The notes under the pieces: model-generated
Told to the model about the DNA's origin: nothing
The model's input: only the letters and a program-made list of their open reading frames with translations
Databases searched by the model: none
Origin: Argentina anserina
Lineage: Eukaryota > Streptophyta > Magnoliopsida > Rosales > Rosaceae
NCBI RefSeq assembly: GCF_933775445.1
Contig: NC_065873.1
Location: forward strand, 22,568,001 to 22,632,000
Direction: 5' to 3'
DNA: 64,000 nt
Part shown: piece after piece, positions 34,705 through 45,087 of the stretch
Layout: the number at the start of each line of letters is the position of its first letter
Numbering within the stretch: position 1 is the stretch's first letter
Program-made: the position numbers and the translations under genes

Positions 34705-35240
34705 AGAAGACGAGTGTGAGTGGATCAACTAAGAAGCTCTTAGAGTAACCAAATTTTTGGAGAAATTATGAGGCTTCCACGGAGAGGATCAACTAAGAAG
34801 CAATGCCCATAGCTCCTCAACTCTATACTTCTGAGGCAAAACAAGTTGTAGAAAACGAATTCGACACTGTATGAGTGATCGTCGGGAGGATGTGATGTAA
34901 AGAAGGTAAGTGCATGTTTTCCTTGTGTAAAGGTGGTGTCGCCATCGTACTTGAGTGATTGCAGAGATGCTACTTCCACATAACCTTGAGGGGTTTTGGG
35001 ATGATCGTGAATTATGGAGAAACGCATAAGGTCAGGCACATGATCGTGAGTACTAGAGGTCACCGGCAACCGGGTGTGCAGCGTCATGAATGAGTACCTG
35101 TCGAGTGTCGACCATGTTTAACATTGCCTTGGACACGCACCGGATGCAGCAGAGTGATTCGACTGGCAGTCTCAAGAGGATGAGCTCCAGGCCTCCAGCA
35201 CTTCCAAGGGCAAGTGTTTGGTATCCACATTCGTCGCCAT
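34705..35240 (-). pseudogene. F-box gene, N-terminal half, with frameshifts and internal duplication
   Basis: A minus-strand start at 35240 (MATNVDTKHLPLEVLEA) opens an F-box. The continuation 'LELILLRLPVESL' and 'CIRCVSKAM' lies in another frame, a frameshift near 35185-35197. A second shift near 35091-35103 leads to 'FMTLHTRLPVTSS' and on through 'HCFLVDPLRGSLIISP' to a premature stop near 34741. A segment of about 60-64 bp (marked by 'ggatcaactaagaagc' at 34722 and 34786) is duplicated, and the LTR element sits in one copy. The gene was probably already dead when the element landed. Confidence 0.82.
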
Positions 35241-36050
35241 AAGCTTGGGGCCATTGTTAATGCAGCTGCACTGTCTCCTCGTCATAATGAATAGTTGTTG
35301 CAGCTTTCTCAAAAAAAAAAAAAGAAGAAGAAGAGCTGCAACAAAAATTGAATCACAATTCAAGGTTTTCTTCGAAAATTCTGATGAATAAGAAAAAGGA
35401 AGCTACTGGTTGAAAGTTTCTTCCAACCAAAAGCTAAGAGCGCCCCTTCGATTCGGTTCGGATCGACCCTTCTAACAACCAATTACTATCGATGTCCTCT
35501 TATGGGATGGAAAATAACAGAAGCATAATCGTTGAAATCTTCATGAAGGTGACTTGGATTACAATTACCAATTCAAAGGTGGCGGCTGGTTGGTCGGAGG
35601 GATTGTGGATGAAGGAGTAAATATGGTCCTTATTCCTTAAATTAGTCTGGAGAAAGATGAAGACCCTTGCTGGTTTCTTCGTCATTGTTGCAATGTTGTA
35701 GTCATGCTGTAGTACTTCGAGTTTTGAGTAGCAATAGTGATTACCAATGGAGTTCCTTGTTCCATGCATTAGATGATATTTTCAGAAAGAACAAACTTTG
35801 CTCAGGCAACATTTAAAACTCCGGAAGATGAAAACAAGAATAGATTGCAGAGTTGGCGACCTGTGCATAATAACTTAATAAGGCAGCAGAGGTAAACAAA
35901 ACCCATCGGAAAACCAAAGCCCCACGGTTTTGCCAAATCCACAAAATGAGTTGCAATTTCACTACAAATAAATAGAAGGGCTTAACTACCAAGACAAGTT
36001 TGGACTGTTCAAATACTGAAGCAACCGTGCAGAGCACACAATCATAACTA
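35241..36050. other. Intergenic, nothing supported
   Basis: There is an A-rich run near 35311-35336 with (GAA)n, and no gene. Short minus ORFs (35500-35769, 35813-36037) have no conserved features; part may be 3' UTR of the LysM gene. Confidence 0.5.
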
Positions 36051-38219
36051 TCATAAGATGACCATCGCGAATTTGATGCACAAGATTAACAATACTGCAC
36101 TTGGGAAATTGGTCAATGGCATAACCAAGGAGGACGCAGCGGAAGAACTCCCAGAAGGACCACCTATGGGGGCTAACCCTGGAAGTAAACTGGACGTTGT
36201 TGAAGGCACTGTAGACTGGGGTGTTCCTGTTCCTGAGCCATCGGACTGCGGTGAGGGTGCTGGTGCAAATGTTGTGTCCCGGATTACTGAAGTTGGTGGG
36301 GCTATTAGTGGTGGAAATTGTTGAGGTCCTGTATAGTGGCATTTTAAGACATGTTAGAATGTAATTACAGAGAAAATCCAGCTCCATGAAGCTTTTCTTC
36401 AACTAAAGTTTTCAGTATAGGTGTTTCAATTTGTTTCTATATTTATGTTATGTAATATAGAACCTGCGTACATGCTTTAGATCACTAAAAAAGTTGATAT
36501 AAACAAACCAGTCCACGAACTGAAATAGCAGTTTACAACACTATGAAAAAAAGATTTGAGAGACAACACCAAATTTAGACGAAGAGAAGGAACAAAATTA
36601 CAGTATAAATTAGGAGATTCATGTTTCATGGGAAATATAATCGTAAAATGTCTTATAAGTTATAACTGGTCCAGCAAGAATCACATATCACAAGTGCATC
36701 TAAAATCTTACCTGGACAGCGAGGCCGGAGAGAGGTGGACAACCTGCAGAGCAGAATGGAATCAGCTTGACATTCAACAAGAATATGAAACATGTCAAAA
36801 TGACCATAAGTAAGAAGTAAAATCAGAAGGGATAACCATACGTACGTTGTGATTATGGAGCCATTCACAAAACCACCATAGTTGCAAGAACTGACATTGC
36901 AACCAGCACTAGTTTGCTGTGCTGTAATGTTCCCGACCATGAGGTTACTGTTTTTACATTGCATGCTCGAACACAAAACTGCTAATGAAGCAGGCTCACA
37001 GTACAAACTGTAACAAAAGCACAACCAAGCTGATTAATAAGTACCCATAAGAGAAACAACAGATGCAGAAGTAATCTCATCACTCACTTGAGACTCCCAG
37101 GACCACAACTGCATTGAAGGCAATGACTTGCTGTAATGGCATAGCTCCCGTTGGGCACAATTAAGCCATAGTCTGCAGCATAGCTAGGAAAGTTTGATGC
37201 ACAGGCTGCAATAGATAGAAGCAGAACTCAGACATCACCATGTCAACTCATAATGACAAATTTAATAAAATTACATTTCGCGAACGCTCATGCTCAGATT
37301 AAACCCTATTAACATGCACAAACCTCATGATCCCCATGATGTCCAACACTGTAACCAACATTGTAACAATAACAAGTGCTCAAATAACCAACACATGATG
37401 AAGCAGTAGCACCATCAGTCACTCACTACTAAAACTGTACAAGCTACATTTACACACTACACAATTGCATATCAAACTTGAATTAAGTAAATTAACAAAC
37501 TAAGTTCAACAATGACTCATGAAAATCAAGTTCCTGGTACAATGTGCAAAATGAGAGACAATACCGGGCAAAGGGATAGCAAGAATATCAGCAGGCTTAA
37601 TAGCCGAGCTCCCCATGGCATTGACATTCATCAAATCCGTCAGCGTAGTCGTATACCTCGCCGCAATCCCCGCCAGCGTGTCCTCCGGAGTCACAACATA
37701 CGACAAGTAAATCGCCGGCAGCGAATTATCCGTCCCATTAAAGCAAGTACACGGCAAGGGCACCACCAGCGTCTGCCCCACGTCGAGCACCGACGGGTCC
37801 GAAATCGAGTTCGCCTCCCTTATCTGGTCCGCAGACACCAGCCCCGAGTAAACCTCGTCGGCAATGGAGGCTAACGTGTCGGAGGGTCTTGTCTTGTAGT
37901 GGGTCGAGACAGATTTCCGGATGCCGTCGACGCAGGAACAGAGAATTGGGATTTTGAGGAAGAGCTGGGACGGGAGGATGTGGTTCTCGACGTCGGGGTA
38001 GGAAATGTCGATGGCATTGGCGGTGAGGATAGCGATTGGGTCGACCTGGAAGAGTGAAGCTACTTCGGAGACTTTGAGTTCGGTGTAGACCTTGTAGCCG
38101 AGGAGCGCGTTGCAGGAGTCAGAGTTCGAGCAAGGCTCGATTGTGGACTTTGAGGATGCCAGGAGAAGTACATTGCTTAGAACCGAGAAGAAAATGTAGC
38201 AGAGTTTTCGGTGCCGCAT
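36051..38219 (-). CDS. LYM3: LysM-domain GPI-anchored protein (LYM1/LYM3 type)
   Basis: Cell-surface receptor-like protein; relatives bind peptidoglycan or chitin and work with LysM receptor kinases in immunity. Five exons on minus: 38219-37565, 37205-37088, 37007-36846, 36743-36712, 36328-36051, giving 414 aa in frame with GT-AG introns. Residues 1-24 are a signal peptide. Three LysM-type units span about 43-93, 108-156 and 172-218, with CxC motifs at 94-96 (CSC) and 157-159 (CTC). A Cys-rich region follows ('SHCLQCSCGPGSLN', 'CKNSNLMVG', 'AGCNVSSCNYGGFV'). After that comes a Pro/Ser/Thr/Gly-rich stalk ('APAPSPQSDGSGTG') and a hydrophobic C-terminal tail, as expected for GPI attachment. Length matches LYM1/LYM3. 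LYM3 is preferred over LYM1 only because of gene order beside ELG1. Confidence 0.92.
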
Positions 38220-40120
38220 ATTTAGGGGGGGGGGGGTGGGGTGGGGTTTGTAGCTTAAACCCCAAAATAGAAAGATGGGTTGCTTTGCTTGGAATGCTGC
38301 TAGGATTTGGGATTGCGGTTGTTGTCTGAAGAAGAAGAAGATGAAGATCGAAGGAAAGTAAAGTGGTTTTGAAGATGGAGAAGAAGAGACAACTGTGTTG
38401 TATAGAGTGGAGTGTGAGCAGAGTCAGATTCTCGAGGTTTGAGTCTGGGACATTACTTTCGTGTGGACCAATATAGCCTCGTCAAACCTACAATTACCCA
38501 ACACTGAAAAGGTGGTGTTGGGCCGTTGGCCAGCTCATGCGGCGTCGTTTTGTCGTGGGGATTGGCGCATGTTTAGGGGCGTACGGGGGTTATTTGGGTA
38601 TTTCAGGTGTTGCTTTTCAGATCATGAGGGCATCTGGGTGAGCCCCGCATGGCCGCATTCAAATAGTAAGGGAGGTTTTTATCCTCTGCTTTTCGGGCGC
38701 AGCCCGAATGTATGGGTCGTGAGCCTCAGAAGTGATCTGCCAAACTTTGTAGATTTGCGTATTGCGATTACTAGTCTCACGCCTACGCGCGTGCTTCTTA
38801 AACACTAGAAACCGCCCAACATCTTATGACGTGAATATTTTGGTAGTTATCTACATGAAAAATTGGTGTTTAAAATTAGAGAATAAATAATATTTTTTCA
38901 TGGAAAAAACTTACGTATAACCTAATATGTACTCATGCGTTCGAACTCTCACTTATTTGCACATTTCGGAAATACAAATACATGATTTTAATCGTTCAAA
39001 AGTTTAGTTTATTACTAAATCATTTATTTTGTCAATTGCATCAAACAAATGAACGGTTATGGTGAAAGTTAATAGTCTCATGATCAACTGTCAATTTGTT
39101 TGATGCAATCGACTATGAAGACGATTTTTATTTTTACATCAATTTTTTGCAAACATGATCTTTATTAGTTTAATTAACTTTTGAACGGTTTACATTTTTT
39201 ATTTACATTGCGAAAAATAGACAAATAAGAGATAGTTCGAACACACACGTACATACTAGGTTGTACGCAAGTTTTTTTTTAAATTAATCTATTTAAATTT
39301 TGACTAGAATCCCTTGGTAGTTTGTTTGACAATAGAAGTAATAAGTGGGTATATTCGAAAGTGCTGGCATAGGCTTATGTCCGCCATAATCAACACAACT
39401 ATCAGCGCACTAAAGCTAATAAATAGTCCAGCCTCGCAATACCAGCAATGAACCAACCACACTAGATGTGCAATGGGCCACCCCGCGGCCCAAACCAACT
39501 ACAGACGCGTCCTCACGCGCATCCCAAAGAAGACTCAAGAGAACACCTTAATCAGACTTTGTCCCACACCGAAAGATGAGTAAATAATCTACCTCAACTC
39601 AACAATAAAAGGTCAAACCCTTGACCTCATAACGTAAGTGTACTTAACTACCCACTGTTACTCTGCATAAATTATTACCAATCTGACTTGAGCATCAGAG
39701 AGTTGAAGACCACGCCACCGTGGTCTCCACTTTAACGACTCGTGCTATTTGTGACAGGAAAGAAACCAGAAGCACGGCGTATCGCATCAACAGAGAAGTG
39801 TAGCGTACTGCATCAGTACAGTTCACTACATTATCAGAAAGTTTACAATTTAGTGAAATTTTTGGGTGTCCACTTATAATAGTAGATATGACAATCAATC
39901 TTAGATAGTGGACACATATTTCTCCCACACCCCCAATTTATTTTCATTTTTTTCTATTTTTTATTTATTAATTCACTTTTTAAACTATTGTCTAATATTT
40001 AAATTTTTGATAAATAAAGGGTATATCATAAATTTTATGATTGCCAATTACGTATGACAAATTGCCTTAACTCTAAACCCAACCCCGAAGGAACGAGTTT
40101 AGGACTTTAGGTTGTTTTCA
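38220..40120. other. Upstream and intergenic region with G-run and repeats
   Basis: Just upstream of the LysM start is a G-rich run (38226-38248, GGGGTGGGGTGGGG-like). The long inverted repeat at 38904-39276 is listed separately. At about 39590-39660 the minus strand reads 'GGTAGTTAAGTACAC' and 'TCAAGGGTTTGACC', faintly like a tRNA-derived SINE. The ORF at 38461-38808 has no family signal. Confidence 0.45.
38904..39276. mobile_element. Fold-back element / MITE
   Basis: The left end AAACTTACGTATAACCTA mirrors the right end TAGGTTGTACGCAAGTTT, and outer arms match through 'tatgtac' and 'gttcgaact'. Inner arms also pair ('tgcatcaaacaaatgaac' against 'caatttgtttgatgca', 'cgttcaaaagtttag' against 'aacttttgaacggtt'), so nearly the whole 370 bases could fold on itself. 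No coding capacity, and no clear target duplication. Confidence 0.65.
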
Positions 40121-40467
40121 CATCTATATAAGCACCTAAACCAACACCACTAAGCAACACAAGTCACTAGTCTTATCCTAATCTTCAAGGCTCAAACATA
40201 ATGATGAAGAGGGTTGAGGGAACCGGCAATAATGAAGGTTACTGTGCAGATGCGGCCGTTTACCGGCAAACATGGTTTGAGTTCTTTCGTAGCAAAGCAA
40301 CACAGGCCAAAACGAGTGAACCCCTCATGCGCCCTGACATGCTTCCCATCAAAACAAGGCTCCACAGGGTAAAACGTAATATTATTTATGCAGAAGACAA
40401 TGGTTATAGTATCCACAACTCGTCCTCGACACACAAATGGGGGTTCCTCTCACTCGTCTTAAAATGA
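40121..40467 (+). CDS. Hypothetical 88-aa ORF with a TATA box
   Basis: CTATATAAGC at 40122-40131 lies about 75 bases before ATG at 40201, with an A/C-rich leader between, a good plant promoter layout. The ORF reads MMKRVEGTGNNEGYCADAAV and ends at 40467. It has no signal peptide and no motif I know. Another small ORF (40982-41164, 'WEFMETHETSHSPCSFEEK') lies past an inserted MITE and could be a separated exon. It may be a recent orphan gene, a gene remnant, or chance. Confidence 0.3.
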
Positions 40468-40606
40468 TCATGGAAAGGGTACTTAGATATCATGGCAGTC
40501 TATCTGAATTTTTGGCCAGATGAATATCCCAAATGATGAGCAGGCAACTATTCTTAGGAATGTGTTCGAGGTGGTTCAAGGGGCTATCCTTCGATTTCCT
40601 ATTAGC

Positions 40607-40930
40607 CCTCGTTTGATTCACGAAATTGAAAGGAAATTAAATGAATTCCTTCACATTTTCCATTGTCATAGGAAATTTGAATTCCATCAAATTGTTTTTC
40701 TTATGTTTGGAAAGACTATGGAATGTAAATGAAAATCCTATAAAATTCCCATAATACCCTCATAGTAATACAAAATTAATGGTTAGTTTGGTCTAATGAG
40801 TTTAAAGTTGAGATGGGAAAATGGTTCCATACATATGAGGTGTGTGGAGAGAACCGTTTTCTCACCAATTTTCTAATGATATGGAAATTATTTTATTTCC
40901 CCTCTTCTTTTCCTGTGATTCTCAAACAAG
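40607..40930. mobile_element. Probable MITE with 'CTCGTTTGA' ends
   Basis: The left end CCTCGTTTGATTCACGAA is approximately mirrored by GTGATTCTCAAACAAG at the right end. The interior is AT-rich without coding. Ends and target duplication are approximate. Confidence 0.45.
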
Positions 40931-42313
40931 TGAAATGTATCACTTCCCTTTCCCAAGACATTGATTCCATGAAACAAAATCATGGTGGAGGTGCAAGTGA
41001 TTAGTAAACTAGCTACCGAATTTGGCGATCATCAAGTAACGATCGATGATGATGTATGGGAATTCATGGAAACACATGAGACCTCCCACTCTCCCTGCAG
41101 CTTCGAAGAAAAGCTTGCCATTCTTAGATCGTCATTTGACAGATTTAGAGAGGATGGCCGATAGAATGTCAGTAATGCGTCGATCGCGGACTTAATTTTG
41201 GAGGAAGCTTAACTGGTTCAACAAATCAAACTGATAATTGCTGTCACTAGCTAGCAATCGCATCCGAACCTAACAATCTATATTCATCATGCACTTCCAT
41301 TTATTCCCTTGTTCAATGGTCAGTAACTAGTTTAATAGCTGACCGTGATGACTTCTCTAATTTCTATTATGTATTTTTTTTTCCTGAAATTATGAGAATG
41401 CTAATATTTAGTATCTTAATGCTTTCTCGAAGTGTCATTCATGCTCTTAGAATCTCACATCATCGTCGAGTTTGTTTCAAGCAGCACAGGTATGCAGGCA
41501 GCAATGTTCTGTTCTCGGACGAGCCTGCTGCTTGGTATGCCGATGCTTCTGCATGTTTGCCTTATTATTTGCGAAGAAGACAGGCCCCTCCCGCTAACAT
41601 ATAAAATCGCAGTATATACGAATCGAACCACTCAATCGAGAGTTCGAGACCACATTCCCTTGTTGTTGTTTAACTTTTAAACACAGGACGGGACAGATTG
41701 AGTCACCCACGTTTGTTCACTAGCTCTCTAATACCCTCCCTAAATGTGCCAAAAGAGTCCTTCGTTTGCAAAGCATCCCAATGAGGCAATGATCCCATTG
41801 ATAAGAAATCCTTGAGTTTGGAAAATATATCAATGCTATCATCAGCGATGTGATATGTATTTGTTGCAACTCTAAACAAACACAACTAGTCAATGTTGTA
41901 TAACATAATATTTATGTTGTAGTTTTACGCAGTACAATGAGTAGAAACTACAAGTTACATAAAAGGATCACCCTGTCATTAATCTTGATGACTCCATGAT
42001 CTCAATTGTTGATTAAAAATTCAAATTCAGTTTTAAAATAGTGATTAAGTTATCTATATCTATACTCTTATAATCCAAACACACTTTATTAATTAAAATC
42101 TATGTGAAAATACGTTAATACCCCTAGATCAATTTTTAATATATAAATGATGTAGTCGTAAAAATCAAATTAATAAATAATAAATAAATTTGCAAAAACT
42201 GTTGTTTGATGCCAGTATGGAAACAACTGAAACCCTCAGGCGAGTTTAAATTAAATCTTAATTTAATAATAAGATAAGATAAAAACGCCCAAATCGAGTT
42301 TCACTCCTCCAAA
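40931..42313. other. Intergenic before ELG1
   Basis: Small ORFs (40982-41164 plus, 41703-41885 minus) look somewhat protein-like but match no family I can name. The rest is AT-rich. Confidence 0.4.
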
Positions 42314-42321
42314 GGCGGGAA
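42314..42321 (-). promoter_or_regulatory. E2F-type site upstream of ELG1
   Basis: GGCGGGAA here reads TTCCCGCC on the minus strand, a match to the E2F consensus TTSSCGSS. It lies 157 bases before the ELG1 start codon. E2F sites are typical of replication genes expressed in S phase. Confidence 0.6.
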
Positions 42322-42477
42322 CAAAATCTTTATTTTCCCTCCATAATTTCTTCTTTTTATCTCTCTCTCTATTCACTTTTCCGTTACACACCCAAACTCT
42401 GCCAAACAAAAAAAAAAACGACACAGTCCCTATTATCTCTGCCAAAACCCCCAACCGAATCAAACCTCTCAATTCCC

Positions 42478-45028
42478 ATGGACGACTCGCCCCCGCAGAA
42501 ATCTCCGGCGACGCCGAAGCGGCGGACCAGCCGGAGACTGGTGCAGTCGACGCTCTTCCCCGTCAAGCCGCCGGAGCCGGTGGAGAACGGCGATCTGAAG
42601 AGCGAGGAGAAGAACGAGCAGGATGAGGAGGTCGGCGGGAGCCAGAGCAAGCGGAAGAGGAAGCCGGCGGCGGCGGCGAAGAAGACGCCTCCGGTTAAAG
42701 CTCCTAAGAAGGTGAATTTTGAAAGCTCTAATTGTGATTTGTATGATGCATTGTGTAGATTTGGCTACTGATTTTGGTTTGGAACTAGAGCGGTAAGCGA
42801 TCGGCGAATAGTACACCGACGAAGAAGAACGGGAAAGATGTGCTGGTGGAAGACGGGCCTCTGATTATGCCTGATTTGAGATTGGAGGCTAAATTGAGAG
42901 GCGCGGTTAGTGATTCTGTTAATCTTTACCGTTTTCGTGTTCGTTTGATTTTGTTAGATGTATTTTGATTATGTGCAATATGTGCTTAGTTACATTGTGC
43001 TTAGTTTTGTTTTGGTTTAGGTCAGCTCAGCTTAAATTAAGCATCATAATTCAATTTAAGTAGCTGGTTTTGTCACCATTATGTGCTTGGATATTATATT
43101 TTTATTATAATGTCAGTGTTTAGTAAATTATGGAGGGATTGTAAGGTCTGCTTGGTTGCTTTGCTCTAATTGTACTTTCTCATATGTTTTGTCAGGAAAT
43201 CTCACGGATATGGACGAAGGAGGGGAGGCAGATACATCCCTTTTTTGCGTGTTCGAAAGCTGCCAAGAAAAGTCAGGAGGTGATTGAAGTTGAGGGCAGT
43301 TCTAGCTTTATTGGGAGTAAGGAGACATATATTACTTGTGGTCCAATTCATGTCTTTGAAAACACTCAGGTATTGTTCTTGGGTTTAGACATATTTACAT
43401 CATATTTCAATACTTAGTATCTATTGATATGATCTGTTCTTAAATTTTAAATGTTTGCATTTATTTTTCTGACCTAGAAAGAATCCCATCTGCTATGCAG
43501 GACGATGCTGTGTTTCTTGATTGGAGAAATTGGACATTTTGTGAGGAAACCAGTCCGACTAGTAGTCTTCATCTTGAATGCACGCCCTCAATCCTCAATG
43601 GCTCTGCAGAGTGCTTAAGTTCTAATAAGGTGTCTAGTGTTTCCCAACCCTGCATAGTATCAACTTTTCAAGACACAGCATCTTTAGATCAGAGACGTAT
43701 TCAACAGGAATGTGCTCATGAAACATCATCCGAGCAAGTGAGGTGTTATGAGCACTCAAAGGAAGTAGGGGTACATATTTCACTGTCCATATGAATGATA
43801 CATTTTAACTTTTGAAGGGAGACGGTTTCAACCCATTAAATTCTCATACAATTTTAAGGAAGTCAGATTTAACCTAATGATTCCTTCTTTTGTCAGGATT
43901 GTGAGGTTGAAATAATTTATGAGCATACTGGTTGCATGAAGAAGTCAGAGATTGAGCAGCAGAATACATTTCTTGAGGAAAGGTTGAATATTCTCTATGT
44001 CAATGGTCTTGGCAATTATAAATTTTAAGGTCAATTGTTTAAAATGTAGTATCAACTTTCATTTGCTTGGTCAAAGACTACTAATATAAATACCGATGCC
44101 CTATGCTAAGTTTATATGTAACCTATCTATATATGATGAGGTTTGCTCACTTTCGTGAATCATATATTTCAGGCCGGTGTCAAGCAATCTTGGTTGCTGT
44201 GATCAATATGAGAATAGCTTATGGACATATAAGTACCAGCCAAAGAATTCTACAGAGGTATGAAATCTGGGTTCCATATCTTTATATCACATTTATGCAT
44301 TTAACAGTATCAAACTTGAATTTTCTATCTTCAAAGGTAGGTAAAGCATGTCGTTGCCTCTTTCACGCACTGAATTGTTTCTTCTCATGAAAACTTGATT
44401 ATGCAGGTATGTGGTAATAATGAATCTGTGAAGTTTCTGAGTGAGTGGCTACGTTCGTGGTATGAACTAGATCCTCAAACCAGTGAAGATGGCGACATGC
44501 AAAGCATTGATTATAATTGCACTCAAAGTGACTCAGAGAGTGAAGATGATGAGGTCTTGAAGATAAAGAATGTTCTATTAGTTACAGGGCCAATTGGGGT
44601 ATGATATCTTCTTTTGTTTTTTTGTTTACACAATCTAGTTTACATTTTTCTCCTTGATTTTGTGCTCGCAAAATATCTAAAACTTTTGTTTGAAATGATA
44701 TGAAAAAAACATGTGTTATTAATCCATACGACATGTTGATTTTGGGTACTAGTATCTTTCATCCCAATCTTTACCTTGACCCTCAACATATAAAAAAATT
44801 TCGCCATCAAGCAACTACTTTGTGTATAAAACTTGTTAGGCATAGACAAACTACATTCTGCTGATCCTTTTGGCTCATTGTTTTTTGGTTAAAGTATACC
44901 TCTCACCTTGCAGAGTGGAAAGTCTGCAGCTATATATGCATGTGCAAAAGAGCAAGGAATTAAGGTTTTGGAGGTAAATAATTTTATTATTAGTTGTTTG
45001 CAGTCTTTGATTGAGATATGATTTGTGA

Positions 45029-45087
<59 letters not shown>

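Noticed and set aside
36058..36324. 88-aa plus ORF
   Set aside because: Antisense to the last exon of the LysM gene.
35986..36402. 138-aa minus ORF
   Set aside because: It covers the last LysM-gene exon in a different frame; the true frame gives the Pro/Ser-rich stalk and GPI tail.
37512..37874. 120-aa Arg-rich plus ORF
   Set aside because: Antisense to the LysM exon 1; composition is explained by the opposite strand.
42469..42816. 115-aa Arg/Leu-rich minus ORF
   Set aside because: Antisense to ELG1 exon 1.
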